A program made the translations under genes and the position numbers. 64,000 nt of DNA from CAZYBO01 sp964645205 (lineage in GTDB: Bacteria; Pseudomonadota; Alphaproteobacteria; Rickettsiales; SXRF01): the NCBI GenBank assembly GCA_964645205.1, contig CAZYBO010000005.1, positions 1 to 64,000 of the forward strand, written 5' to 3'. This document shows, piece by piece, positions 1-7,950 of the stretch. The notes beneath the pieces are model-generated. The model saw nothing but the letters and a program-made list of their open reading frames with translations, was not told the DNA's origin and searched no databases. Numbering within the stretch: the stretch's first letter is position 1; the number at the start of each line of letters is the position of its first letter.

Positions 1-875
1 ACGTCGCGCGAGGCCAGGTCCTTCGCCGACGGCGCGTAGCGCTCCATGAAGCGCTCGCCCTCGGAGTTGGTGACGTAGCCGCCCTCGCCGCGCGCGCCCT
101 CGGTGATCAGGCAGCCGGCGCCGTAGATGCCGGTGGGGTGGAACTGCACGAACTCCATGTCCTGCAACGGCAGGCCGGCGCGCAGCACCATGGCGTTGCC
201 GTCGCCGGTGCAGGTGTGCGCCGAGGTGCAGGAGAAATAGGCGCGGCCATAGCCGCCGGTGGCGAGCACGACCATGTGCGCGTTGAAGCGGTGCAGCGTG
301 CCGTCGTCGAGGTTCCATGCCATGACGCCGCGGCAGGCACCTTCGTCGTCCATGATGAGATCAACGGCAAAATATTCGATGAAGAATTGCGCTTTGTGGC
401 GCAGCGCCTGCGTGTAGAGCGTGTGCAGGATCGCGTGCCCGGTGCGGTCAGCGGCTGCGCAGGTGCGTTGCGCCGTGCCTTTGCCGTAATTGGTGGTCAT
501 GCCGCCGAAGGGACGCTGGTAGATTTTGCCTTCCGCCGTGCGTGAGAACGGCACGCCGTAATGCTCAAGTTCAATCACCGCTTCCATCGCGTGCTTGCAC
601 ATATATTCGATAGCGTCCTGATCGCCGAGCCAGTCGCCGCCCTTGACGGTGTCGTACATGTGCCAGCGCCAGTCGTCCTCACCCATGTTGCCGAGTGCGG
701 CGGATACGCCGCCTTGCGCGGCAACCGTGTGGCTGCGCGTGGGGAATACTTTGCTAACGCAGGCGGTGTTCAGTCCCGCCGCCGCCATGCCGAACGTGGC
801 GCGCAAACCCGCGCCGCCCGCGCCGACGACGACGACATCGTGGAAATGGTCGATGATTTTATAGGATGGCGCCAT
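1..875 (-). CDS. sdhA: Succinate dehydrogenase flavoprotein subunit (3' end outside window)
   Basis: Catalytic FAD subunit of complex II, oxidising succinate to fumarate in the TCA cycle at the inner membrane. The ATG is at 873-875 on the minus strand and the frame stays open to the window edge, giving about 291 residues of a family near 590-600. The N-terminus carries the dinucleotide-binding motif VVVVGAGGAG near residues 14-23, and TRSHTVAAQGG, whose His is the expected covalent FAD site. Further on come HTCTGDGNAM and QFHPTGIYGAG, typical of SdhA. It follows sdhD by three bases, in the alphaproteobacterial order sdhC-sdhD-sdhA-(sdhB). The distal part (positions 1 to about 330) has nearly saturated G/C third positions and only GAG for Glu, unlike the rest of the gene; see findings. 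Confidence 0.95.
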   Translation of the reverse strand, partial: MAPSYKIIDHFHDVVVVGAGGAGLRATFGMAAAGLNTACVSKVFPTRSHTVAAQGGVSAALGNMGEDDWRWHMYDTVKGGDWLGDQDAIEYMCKHAMEAVIELEHYGVPFSRTAEGKIYQRPFGGMTTNYGKGTAQRTCAAADRTGHAILHTLYTQALRHKAQFFIEYFAVDLIMDDEGACRGVMAWNLDDGTLHRFNAHMVVLATGGYGRAYFSCTSAHTCTGDGNAMVLRAGLPLQDMEFVQFHPTGIYGAGCLITEGARGEGGYVTNSEGERFMERYAPSAKDLASRD

Positions 876-878
876 GGT

Positions 879-1295
879 CTATACCCCTCTCGAAACGATG
901 TCGAGCAAGTGCAGCCTGAGTACCGCCACCACGCTGATCGCAGCGAATAAGAAACACACAAAAATATTACCCAGCAACAGCAGGTATTTCACAAACGGAT
1001 GCTTCACGTAATCCTCGATCACTACCTGCATGCCGAGCTTGGCATGCATGAAAAGCGCCAGCAGCATGAGCACGGTGACGATCGCGTTCAGCGGCGAAGA
1101 AAACCATAGCGCCGCCTCCGCGAAATCAGCGGACAGCATCACGCACAGCAGCGAGGAGAGAAACCACAGCGTAAGCGGTATGAGCGCCACCGCCGTTACG
1201 CGTTGCAACCACCAGTGGCCGGTGCCGTGATGCGCCGAACCCAGACCCTTAACCTTGCCGAGGCGCGTGCGCAGCGAAGAGGAGGAAGATGTCAT
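879..1295 (-). CDS. sdhD: Succinate dehydrogenase membrane anchor subunit D
   Basis: One of the two membrane subunits that bind haem b and ubiquinone and anchor SdhAB to the inner membrane. The 138-residue protein has an N-terminal cytoplasmic stretch with the GSAHHGTGHWW segment, then three hydrophobic helices (about 32-52, 65-86 and 100-124). HAKLGMQVVIEDYVKH near residues 84-99 is the usual SdhD motif carrying the haem-proximal His and the quinone-site DY. It lies 4 bases after sdhC and 3 bases before sdhA, so the three are almost certainly co-transcribed. Confidence 0.93.
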   Translation of the reverse strand: MTSSSSSLRTRLGKVKGLGSAHHGTGHWWLQRVTAVALIPLTLWFLSSLLCVMLSADFAEAALWFSSPLNAIVTVLMLLALFMHAKLGMQVVIEDYVKHPFVKYLLLLGNIFVCFLFAAISVVAVLRLHLLDIVSRGV

Positions 1296-1299
1296 AACC

Positions 1300-1689
1300 T
1301 TACTGTCCTGCCGAATGAATGAAGCCCCACGTGAGCAATGTCATGAACGTGGTGAAGAAGATAACCGCCCAGCCCGAGCGCTGCACGTGCACAATGGCGA
1401 ACCCTTTGCCGATGTCCCAGAACAGGTGGCGGATGCCGTTGCTTAAATGAAAATAAAACGCCACCGTCCAGCCGAACATCACCGCCTGCCCAAGCGGGGA
1501 GGATATGCAGGCGCGCATGCTGTCGTAATGCCCCGGTGCATACGCCACTACATAGAGCCACGCCACCAGCAGCGCCGTGCCGAAAACCAGCGCCACCCCG
1601 GTAAGGCGGTGGAGGATGGACAGCACAGATGTGATCTGTTTGCGGTAGATGCTCAGGTGCGGAGATGTAGGACGGGAGTGGGAAGCCAT
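1300..1689 (-). CDS. sdhC: Succinate dehydrogenase cytochrome b556 subunit C
   Basis: Membrane subunit of complex II sharing the haem and quinone site with SdhD. The 129 residues contain all family signatures: RPTSPHLSIYR at 6-16, SILHRLTG at 24-31 and HLSNGIRHLFWD at 81-92, whose first His matches the haem ligand position. Three transmembrane helices are evident. It is the first gene of the sdh operon. The 78 bases upstream (to the end of the P-loop gene at 1768) are AT-richer and hold a TATAAA hexamer that could be a -10 box, with no convincing -35. Confidence 0.94.
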   Translation of the reverse strand: MASHSRPTSPHLSIYRKQITSVLSILHRLTGVALVFGTALLVAWLYVVAYAPGHYDSMRACISSPLGQAVMFGWTVAFYFHLSNGIRHLFWDIGKGFAIVHVQRSGWAVIFFTTFMTLLTWGFIHSAGQ

Positions 1690-1767
1690 AAGTGTCCTTA
1701 ACTAAAGAACCAATTGCGATTCTTTATAACGACACCCGCTAAATAATCTACCTAAAAATTTCGGATT

Positions 1768-4227
1768 TTACATTCCCATGCGACTGCCGCCGCTAAGACT
1801 CGTAGGCGTCGGCGGATGGTGCGGCCGCACACGCTCCGCAACCGGCGCCTTCTCTGCGCATACGGGCGTGTAGCCGGTGAAAGGCTTAACCAACACGCCC
1901 CTTGATGCCTGCATCTTAAGCTGCCCGTTGCCATTGTGGAACGTGCCCGCGATGTCGCCTGCGACATGATTGTCGAACAGTGCCTCAGGCCCTTCGGCCT
2001 TACGGTTGATGAGGCCTTTCTGCGCCATGGCGAGGCGGTGCTCCATGTCGGTGATGATTTCCACGCGGTAGGTGCCATCCTGATTGTCGCGGATTACCTT
2101 GAGGTCGTAATGATGATGGCGCTGCGACTGATCCGGCAGCTTAACCCATTTGGGCACCAGCTTGTGTTCGTGCAGCGCTTTTTCCAGCGCGCTTCCTTCC
2201 AGCGGGGCGATTATATCCACCGTTTTTTTGTCCAGCGTCAGCACGTATGACAGTGCGTTGCTCGTCCCCGACGTTTCATCCTGCATCAATGCGCGACGGA
2301 AGCCAGGCTTTTCGGAACCGTTGCTCCACGCCAGCGGGAACCCGCCATGCTTGCGCACCAGAATGTCCAGCGGCACGCCGCGTAGTGTTTTTTCCAACCG
2401 CCAGCCCATGCGGAACATGGCATCGTTCTGCGCCTTGCCCACATCCGCATGCCCCGAACGCGCGCCGGGATCGTGATCGTAAATGGGCGCCTGCGCCGCC
2501 ATGAGGAAATTATCATAGCCTTTGCGAGTAAACTCATCCACCAACGCTTCGTTGCGGCCTTCAAACGGGATGCCGGAACCGTCGATCAGAATATTATAGC
2601 CGCCCGCAAGGGCGCGGCGCGTGACGAGGTCGCGCATGGCGTTCCCGTATTCGGCCAATGCCTTGTAATCGTCGCCGTGATTGTTCGTGGCGGGGTAGAG
2701 CCAGAAACGCTCGCTGGCGTCGCGGAAATCGTCGAGGCTCGCCACCACCAGCGATTTTCCGCATTCTTCCCTCGCGATTTTCTTCAGCGAGCCTTTGCCG
2801 GAACTGGTGCCGCCCATCGTAAGGTACATGTGGGGCTGTTCACCTAATTCAGCGGAGGTTTGCTTAGCCTTGCCGTCCTCGATAAAGGCGGCGTCGCTTT
2901 TCTCCCATACCAGCGGCAAGGTGACGGCAAGTTTTTTTTGTGCACGCGCCAACAACGCTAGCATGTCCTTATCGTGACGCGCCTCGTGAATATATTCCTT
3001 CATGCGGTTATACACCGCCGCCGTGACGCGGTCGCGCGCGGCCTGCTTCTCACGCGGGGTAGAAAGGAGCTGGATATTATCCTTTATCGCATCGGGAATC
3101 AGATCAGCGAATTTTTCCACCGGGTGCGCACGATCAGAGCTTCGCATAAACGCCTTGAGTCGCTCCAATTCGCTCGGTTTTTCGTCTTTGCGATGCATGA
3201 ACAGGCCGGTCAGCAAATCTTCGTCCATGCACACCAGCCGAACCGGAATCGTCCGCCCTCGCTCGTCGCGCACGCGCTGGCCGTCACAGAACTGCGCCGC
3301 TTCCATATGGGAAAGCCGTTCCTTGAGATGTTCGCGCGCCGCCGCCGCTTCAGGGTCGCCACCTTTATATTCCGACCAGTAATCGAGCAAGTGGCGTGCG
3401 GGTTGGCTGAACTCTCCGGTATCGTTAATCATGACGGGGGGCGACGTGTTCCACGGCTTGCCGGATTGCGCGTGAATCTCGATTTTTCTCTTCAGCGAAT
3501 TGTCGCCATCGGTAGTCAGGTCGACCAGATAGCCGTTTTCAGTTACCAGTTGCGTTTTAAACCCGTCTACATTTTCTTTAGCAAGAAACCGCAGCCCACC
3601 GATCTCCACTACACATTCCGGTAGCGGAATGAATTTTGAAGAATGCGAGCTATGGGATTGGCCGAAACAACCGTTGCGGATGCTCTCGGCAAGATTTTCC
3701 GGCGATTCGCCGCGCGTAAAATCGACGCCTTCGGGGAAAATCTGCTTCCACTTGTCGCCACGACTCATCTCCACCACCAGCGTACCCAGCGCAGCGCCCG
3801 CGCGGTGCAACGCCACATCGTGACCTTCCACCGCATGGTGCAGCGCAAGGATGGCATCGGGGGCACGCTCCGCTTTCAGCGTAAGGTTTCCTTGCTCGTC
3901 GTAATGCGTATCGACGAACAACTTGAATGCATCACGCAGCGCATGCATGTTGCCCGCGCTCAAATCGGCGGTTTTACATTGTTTGCCGTCCACGACCTTG
4001 TGATGCTGCGAGGAATCCTGAAACTGGTAGTCGTAAATATGCAGGAAATTATCCAGCAGCTTCGCCGCCACCTCCTCGCGGCTGTTGCCCGCGTCAGGAT
4101 TCAACGTGGAATATTTCTTTCTTGTATCCCCGCTACGCACCAGAAACCCGTGATTTTTCAGCACGTCCATACTACGGGCGGCGGACTCGGTGCTTACGAG
4201 CTGCTCAAAGAGTGCGTTCTGCGTCAT
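1768..4227 (-). CDS. Large P-loop protein with zeta-toxin-like kinase domain
   Basis: An 819-residue soluble protein without signal peptide. The first ~460 residues match nothing I recognise. Around 466-552 there is a nucleotide-kinase core: Walker A GGTSSGKGS (472-480), VASLDDFRDAS (495-505) and ILIDGSGIPFEGR (546-558). This order (P-loop, then an acidic D-D/E-F/Y-R segment, then a hydrophobic strand ending in a small polar group) is that of zeta/PezT toxins and related kinases, which phosphorylate UDP-GlcNAc or small substrates. The C-terminus is basic, Pro/Gly-rich and flexible (about 795-819). No antitoxin-sized gene is next to it, and it is about three times longer than a classical zeta toxin. 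It lies alone between sdh and ftsE. A secreted effector kinase is possible given the VirB locus, but that is inference. Confidence 0.6.
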   Translation of the reverse strand: MTQNALFEQLVSTESAARSMDVLKNHGFLVRSGDTRKKYSTLNPDAGNSREEVAAKLLDNFLHIYDYQFQDSSQHHKVVDGKQCKTADLSAGNMHALRDAFKLFVDTHYDEQGNLTLKAERAPDAILALHHAVEGHDVALHRAGAALGTLVVEMSRGDKWKQIFPEGVDFTRGESPENLAESIRNGCFGQSHSSHSSKFIPLPECVVEIGGLRFLAKENVDGFKTQLVTENGYLVDLTTDGDNSLKRKIEIHAQSGKPWNTSPPVMINDTGEFSQPARHLLDYWSEYKGGDPEAAAAREHLKERLSHMEAAQFCDGQRVRDERGRTIPVRLVCMDEDLLTGLFMHRKDEKPSELERLKAFMRSSDRAHPVEKFADLIPDAIKDNIQLLSTPREKQAARDRVTAAVYNRMKEYIHEARHDKDMLALLARAQKKLAVTLPLVWEKSDAAFIEDGKAKQTSAELGEQPHMYLTMGGTSSGKGSLKKIAREECGKSLVVASLDDFRDASERFWLYPATNNHGDDYKALAEYGNAMRDLVTRRALAGGYNILIDGSGIPFEGRNEALVDEFTRKGYDNFLMAAQAPIYDHDPGARSGHADVGKAQNDAMFRMGWRLEKTLRGVPLDILVRKHGGFPLAWSNGSEKPGFRRALMQDETSGTSNALSYVLTLDKKTVDIIAPLEGSALEKALHEHKLVPKWVKLPDQSQRHHHYDLKVIRDNQDGTYRVEIITDMEHRLAMAQKGLINRKAEGPEALFDNHVAGDIAGTFHNGNGQLKMQASRGVLVKPFTGYTPVCAEKAPVAERVRPHHPPTPTSLSGGSRMGM

Positions 4228-4317
4228 GCAAAAATTAAGGTACGGAGTTTCTTATTATTATTTAACAATATCATTAAGGGTTTATGTATTTTGTACCATA
4301 GTTAGGCACGTGCCATC

Positions 4318-4334
4318 AATCCCATACTGGGATT
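4318..4334. other. Perfect 7-bp hairpin downstream of ftsE
   Basis: AATCCCA and TGGGATT flank a 3-base loop in the AT-rich gap between ftsE and the P-loop gene. On the plus strand it is followed by four Ts, on the minus strand by none, so it is a poor terminator for ftsE. It may be an operator or a stem for RNA processing. Confidence 0.35.
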
Positions 4335-4369
4335 TTACGCATACACGTTAAGGATTTATACGGCAAGCC

Positions 4370-5038
4370 CTAGAGTGGCTTATTATCTTTCAATAGCTTA
4401 CCGTCTTTCAGCCGCAAAGCGGGATATTCAAACAGCGAAATGAGTTGCTCGTCATGGGTGGCGATCAGCACGGTGGTGCCCGTCTCGTTCAGCGCTTCAA
4501 ACAAATACATGAATTTCAACGCAAGCTCGGAATCAAGGTTTCCGGTGGGTTCGTCGGCCAGCAACAGGTCGGGCTTGGTGACCACCGCGCGCGCGATTGC
4601 CGCACGCTGTTTCTGTCCGCCCGAGAGCGTGGCCGGTTTCGCGTCGTGGTATTCGGAAAGCCCGATCCATTCCAGCAGTTCGCGCACCTTGTTGTCGATG
4701 TCGTGCTGCAACTCGCCTGCCACCTTCAACGGCAACGCCACGTTCTGCGCGATGGTCAGGTGTTCGAGCAGACGGTAATCCTGAAGCACGATCCCGATAC
4801 GGCGGCGCAGGCGCGGCAGCTCCTCACGCGGCAGGTAGGTGACTTCTTCGCCGAACATATGGATGTGGCCGTGCGTGGCGCGGCGTTGCAGCCACAGCAG
4901 CGACAGCAGCGTGCTCTTACCGGCACCGCTGGGGCCTGCGAGAAAATGGAACGAGCCGGGACGCAGCTCCAGCGATACGTCTTTCAGTATCGGCGCGCCG
5001 GGCACATATTCCATGGCTACATGTTCGAAGGCGATCAT
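4370..5038 (-). CDS. ftsE: FtsE-like cell-division ABC ATPase
   Basis: ATPase of the FtsEX complex, which couples divisome assembly to periplasmic cell-wall hydrolase activation. At 222 residues it has the standard length. Visible motifs: A-loop Tyr11, Walker A GPSGAGKST (35-43), Q-loop Gln86, signature LSGGQKQR (138-145), Walker B DLLLADEP (157-164) and H-loop THDE (about 194-197). ATPases of the LolD/MacB type are the closest alternative, but the short form, LRRRIGIVLQDYRLL and the adjacent divergent zinc-ribbon gene followed by hpt favour FtsE. No ftsX follows: only 142 non-coding bases separate it from an unrelated gene. Confidence 0.8.
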   Translation of the reverse strand: MIAFEHVAMEYVPGAPILKDVSLELRPGSFHFLAGPSGAGKSTLLSLLWLQRRATHGHIHMFGEEVTYLPREELPRLRRRIGIVLQDYRLLEHLTIAQNVALPLKVAGELQHDIDNKVRELLEWIGLSEYHDAKPATLSGGQKQRAAIARAVVTKPDLLLADEPTGNLDSELALKFMYLFEALNETGTTVLIATHDEQLISLFEYPALRLKDGKLLKDNKPL

Positions 5039-5111
5039 AGTATCATTTTTTGCAATGGTGCTTCAGATATGCTACATCGTAACGCAATGTGCAACCGGTT
5101 GATGACGGCTC

Positions 5112-5762
5112 ATGATTTTACAATGTTCCCAATGTAACACGCGCTACCTCGCACCCGACCACGCCATCGGGGTCAACGGCCGCACGGTGCGCTGCGCCAA
5201 CTGCAAGCACACCTGGTTCGCCACGCTGCCCGCAGGCACGCCGCCTCCCGCCATGCCCGACCTCGACGCCATCATCGGGCAGATCAACGAAAAGCCGAGG
5301 CCTATCCCCGCCGGTTCCAACCTGCCGGTAGCCAAGCGCCAGCCCGCGCCTATGGGATTGAAAATAACGGTTGGCGTGCTTGCCGCCTCGGTCGCGGCAC
5401 TGGCGGTGCTGGTGTTTTCACCGTCGTTGTATGGCCTGCCGCACAGCAAGGATATGGCGCTGGCGGAAGTCAATATGCTCAAGCAGACGAAAGACAAGCG
5501 CGCCAGCTATGAAATCAGCGGCAAGATCGTCAACAGCAGCGAGCACACGCACAACGTACCCACCCTGCGCATAACGCTGATCGACAAGGAAGGATCGTCG
5601 CTCGAGTTCTGGGAATTCAGCGGCGGCGGCAATACGCTGGAGGCCGGGAAAAACATCCCGTTCACCACCGGCCCGCTGCTCACGCGCTTCAGCACCGGCG
5701 AACGCTTCGTCGTCGAGCTTGGCAATTCACTGGAACTCGCACTCAGGAAAAAACCCGAATGA
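5112..5762 (+). CDS. MJ0042-type zinc-ribbon membrane protein
   Basis: A 216-residue protein starting with a four-cysteine zinc ribbon (CSQC at 5-8, CANC at 28-31), as in the MJ0042 family found beside ftsE in many alphaproteobacteria. A proline-rich linker (about 40-75) leads to one transmembrane helix near 78-98. The C-terminal half (about 105-216) looks like a small beta-rich domain, similar to the DUF3426 region of such proteins. Function is unknown; the topology suggests cytoplasmic metal ribbon and periplasmic domain. It is divergent from ftsE, and its stop overlaps the hpt start in an ATGA arrangement, implying coupled translation. Confidence 0.75.
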   Translation: MILQCSQCNTRYLAPDHAIGVNGRTVRCANCKHTWFATLPAGTPPPAMPDLDAIIGQINEKPRPIPAGSNLPVAKRQPAPMGLKITVGVLAASVAALAVLVFSPSLYGLPHSKDMALAEVNMLKQTKDKRASYEISGKIVNSSEHTHNVPTLRITLIDKEGSSLEFWEFSGGGNTLEAGKNIPFTTGPLLTRFSTGERFVVELGNSLELALRKKPE

Positions 5763-6304
5763 CCCCTCCCCGCCCGACACCCGGCAGCGTCAGCGTCCTG
5801 ATCCCCACCGAGCAGATCGTAGGCCGCGTGTCGCTGCTGGCCAACGACATCGCCAAAACCCTGCCGCCCAACCCGATGATCGTATCCATCCTGCGCGGCA
5901 GCTTTATGTTCGCCGCTGATTTGATACGCGCACTCCACGCCACCGGCGTCACCCCGCAGGTGGATTTCCTGACGCTGGCGAGCTACGGCGTTGGCACGGA
6001 ATCCAGCGGCACCGTGCGCATCGTGCGCGACCTCACCGAAAACGTGGAAGGCCGCGACGTGCTGCTGATCGACGATATTTTAGAGTCAGGCCGCACCCTC
6101 TCCTTCGCCCGCGATTTAATGAAAGAGCGCAAGGCGCGCTCGGTGAAAATCGCCGTGCTGCTGGAAAAACCCGGCAAACGCAAAGTGGAAATCGACGCCG
6201 ATTATGTCGGGTTCGTTATCAACGACGCGTTCGTGGTAGGCTATGGGCTGGATTACGCGAATTATTATCGCGAGCTGCCGTATATCGGGGTGATTAAAAC
6301 CTGA
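5759..6304 (+). CDS. hpt: Hypoxanthine phosphoribosyltransferase
   Basis: Purine salvage enzyme transferring phosphoribose from PRPP to hypoxanthine or guanine. The 181-residue protein shows the PRPP loop VLLIDDILESGRT (101-113), the N-terminal SILRGSFMFAADL segment (43-55) and the base-recognition strand YVGFVINDAFVVGYGLD, all standard for the family. The ATG shares ATGA with the stop of the zinc-ribbon gene. A palindromic repeat element starts 25 bases after its stop. Confidence 0.93.
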   Translation: MTPPRPTPGSVSVLIPTEQIVGRVSLLANDIAKTLPPNPMIVSILRGSFMFAADLIRALHATGVTPQVDFLTLASYGVGTESSGTVRIVRDLTENVEGRDVLLIDDILESGRTLSFARDLMKERKARSVKIAVLLEKPGKRKVEIDADYVGFVINDAFVVGYGLDYANYYRELPYIGVIKT

Positions 6305-6329
6305 GTCATAGCCGAGGAACCCTTATATA

Positions 6330-6436
6330 CTCCCTCCCCCCCCGGTGGGGGAGGGTTGGGGAGAGGGGGAACTATCAACGACTCGGAATGCGGAGACAAC
6401 CCCTCTCCCCGCCCTCTCCCACAAGGGGAGAGGGAG
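6330..6436. repeat. Paired palindromic repeat element, copy 1 (between hpt and lysA)
   Basis: Two GC-rich arms, each a hairpin, lie in inverted orientation with about 30 bases between them. The left arm has CCCTCC...GGGGGAGGG; the right arm has CCCTCTCCC-ACAA-GGGGAGAGGG. The same architecture recurs at 7704-7813 and 27323-27428, making this a dispersed REP/BIME-like family. Here it is intergenic between convergent hpt and lysA, where it can form strong stems in both transcripts. Confidence 0.85.
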
Positions 6437-6440
6437 ATAT

Positions 6441-7697
6441 TTATAACCACTCCGGAATCCTATCTAATCCCACCAATTCCTCATAGGTCTGCCTTGGGCG
6501 CACGATGGCGTGTTTACCGCCGTCAACCATCACTTCGGCGATGCGCGGGCGGGCGTTGTAGGTGCAGGCCATGACCGCGCCGTATGCGCCCGCCGAGCGC
6601 AGCACCAGCAGATCGCCCGCTTTGGGTAATTTCAATAGACGCTGCTCGGCGAAAATATCGCCGGTTTCGCATACGGGGCCGACAACGTCGACAAGCTCGG
6701 TGGCAGCACCTTCGGGCTGGATGACGTGGACGATGTCGTGATAGGCTTCGTACAAGGCCGGGCGGATGAGATCGTTCATCGCGGCGTCTACGATCACGAA
6801 GCGGCGACCTGCGTTTTCTTTGACATACAGCACGCGCGTGACCAGAATCCCGGCATTGCCGACCAGCACGCGTCCCGGCTCGAACACGACCTGACAACCA
6901 AGCCCTTGCGTTTCGCGTTTGACGATCTGCGCATACGCTTCCGGCAGCGGCGGTTCGTCCTGCCCGTAGGGAATGCCAAGCCCGCCGCCGAGATCGACGA
7001 TTTTGATCGCAATCCCCGCCGCGCGCAACTCGCCGACGAATTCACGCACGCGTGCGAAGGCCTGCGCGAACGGCTCCAACTGCGTAAGCTGCGAACCGAT
7101 ATGCACCGACACGCCCTGCACGTTGATGCCGGGAAGCGATGCGGCTTCGCGGTACAGCGGCAATGCCTGTGACATGGCAACGCCGAACTTGCTTTCTTTT
7201 TTCCCGGTGGAAATTTTCGCGTGGGTTTTGGGATCGACGTCGGGATTCACGCGCACGGCGATATTCGCTTTGGTGCTTTTCGCCAGCGCTACTTCGTTGA
7301 GCAGATGCAGCTCCGGCGCGGATTCCACGTTGAACTGGAAAATGCCCTGCTCTAGCGCGAACGCCATTTCACTCGCTTCTTTTCCTACGCCGGAAAACAC
7401 GATGTCCGACGGTTTTACACCCGCTGCGAGCGCTAGTCGTATTTCGCCTTCCGACACCACGTCCGCGCCGCAGCCGAGTTTCGCCAAGGTTTTTAGCACC
7501 GCGAGGTTGCCGTTAGCCTTCACCGCGAAGCATACTTTCGCGCCGATGTCTGCGAATGCGCCGGAGAATACGTTGTAATGCCTCTCCAGCGTCGCTCTGG
7601 AATAGCAGTAAAACGGCGTGCCGATTTCCTGCGCGAGCGTGTCGAGCGCTACGTCTTCGGCGTGGTAGACACCGTTTTTGTAGTGAAAATGATCCAT
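6441..7697 (-). CDS. lysA: Diaminopimelate decarboxylase
   Basis: PLP enzyme of the last lysine-biosynthesis step, converting meso-diaminopimelate to L-lysine. Length (418 residues) is normal. The PLP lysine is in CFAVKAN (Lys60); VSVHIGSQL, the GGGLGIPYG phosphate-binding loop and CETGDIFAE, which contributes the dimer-interface catalytic Cys and substrate-binding Glu, are all present. It follows the LptM-like gene by one base and argH before that, the usual alphaproteobacterial argH-lptM-lysA order. Confidence 0.95.
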   Translation of the reverse strand: MDHFHYKNGVYHAEDVALDTLAQEIGTPFYCYSRATLERHYNVFSGAFADIGAKVCFAVKANGNLAVLKTLAKLGCGADVVSEGEIRLALAAGVKPSDIVFSGVGKEASEMAFALEQGIFQFNVESAPELHLLNEVALAKSTKANIAVRVNPDVDPKTHAKISTGKKESKFGVAMSQALPLYREAASLPGINVQGVSVHIGSQLTQLEPFAQAFARVREFVGELRAAGIAIKIVDLGGGLGIPYGQDEPPLPEAYAQIVKRETQGLGCQVVFEPGRVLVGNAGILVTRVLYVKENAGRRFVIVDAAMNDLIRPALYEAYHDIVHVIQPEGAATELVDVVGPVCETGDIFAEQRLLKLPKAGDLLVLRSAGAYGAVMACTYNARPRIAEVMVDGGKHAIVRPRQTYEELVGLDRIPEWL

Positions 7698-7698
7698 A

Positions 7699-7950
7699 TT
7701 ATTCTTCCCTCCCCCCTTGTGGGGGAGGGTTGGGGAGGGGGGATTCTTTCAGCGCATCATCAGACTGAGACAGCCCCCTCTCCCCGCCCTCTCCCACAAG
7801 GGGAGAGGGAGACGTTTGCTGCTTATTCTTTTTCTTCTTCTCCGCCGCTTCGACTTGCGCAGGCGTTTTGAGTTTGCCTTTCACGCCGCACGCGGCAACG
7901 CTACAGGCTAACGCCGCAACCAGCAGGCTATGTACAATGATCCTTATCAC
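7699..7950 (-). CDS. LptM/YifL-like small lipoprotein with repeat-derived C-terminus
   Basis: An 83-residue lipoprotein with a signal peptide ending in a lipobox (SVAAC, Cys21), then GVKGKLKTP, typical of the small lipoproteins encoded between argH and lysA that are related to LptM, a helper of LptD maturation in the outer membrane. After a lysine-rich stretch (about 38-44) the reading frame enters a palindromic repeat (7704-7813), so roughly the last 35 residues, including SPLVGEG and LPNPPPQGGREE, are repeat-encoded. The start overlaps the argH stop in ATGA. The mature native part is probably only about 25 residues. Confidence 0.75.
   Translation of the reverse strand: MIRIIVHSLLVAALACSVAACGVKGKLKTPAQVEAAEKKKKNKQQTSPSPLVGEGGERGLSQSDDALKESPLPNPPPQGGREE
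7704..7813. repeat. Paired palindromic repeat element, copy 2 (3' end of lptM-like gene)
   Basis: Same two-arm structure as the copies at 6330 and 27323: a CCCTCC...GGGGGAGGG arm and an inverted CCCTCTCCC-ACAA-GGGGAGAGGG arm. It is read through by the lptM-like gene and supplies that gene's C-terminal codons and stop region. Confidence 0.85.

Noticed and set aside
1768..4227. Zeta-epsilon toxin-antitoxin pair
   Set aside because: No small antitoxin gene lies on either side, and the protein is about three times the size of a zeta toxin.
6265..6450. Small ORF over the repeat between hpt and lysA
   Set aside because: Its peptide is only a translation of the palindromic element and it overlaps both neighbouring genes' ends.
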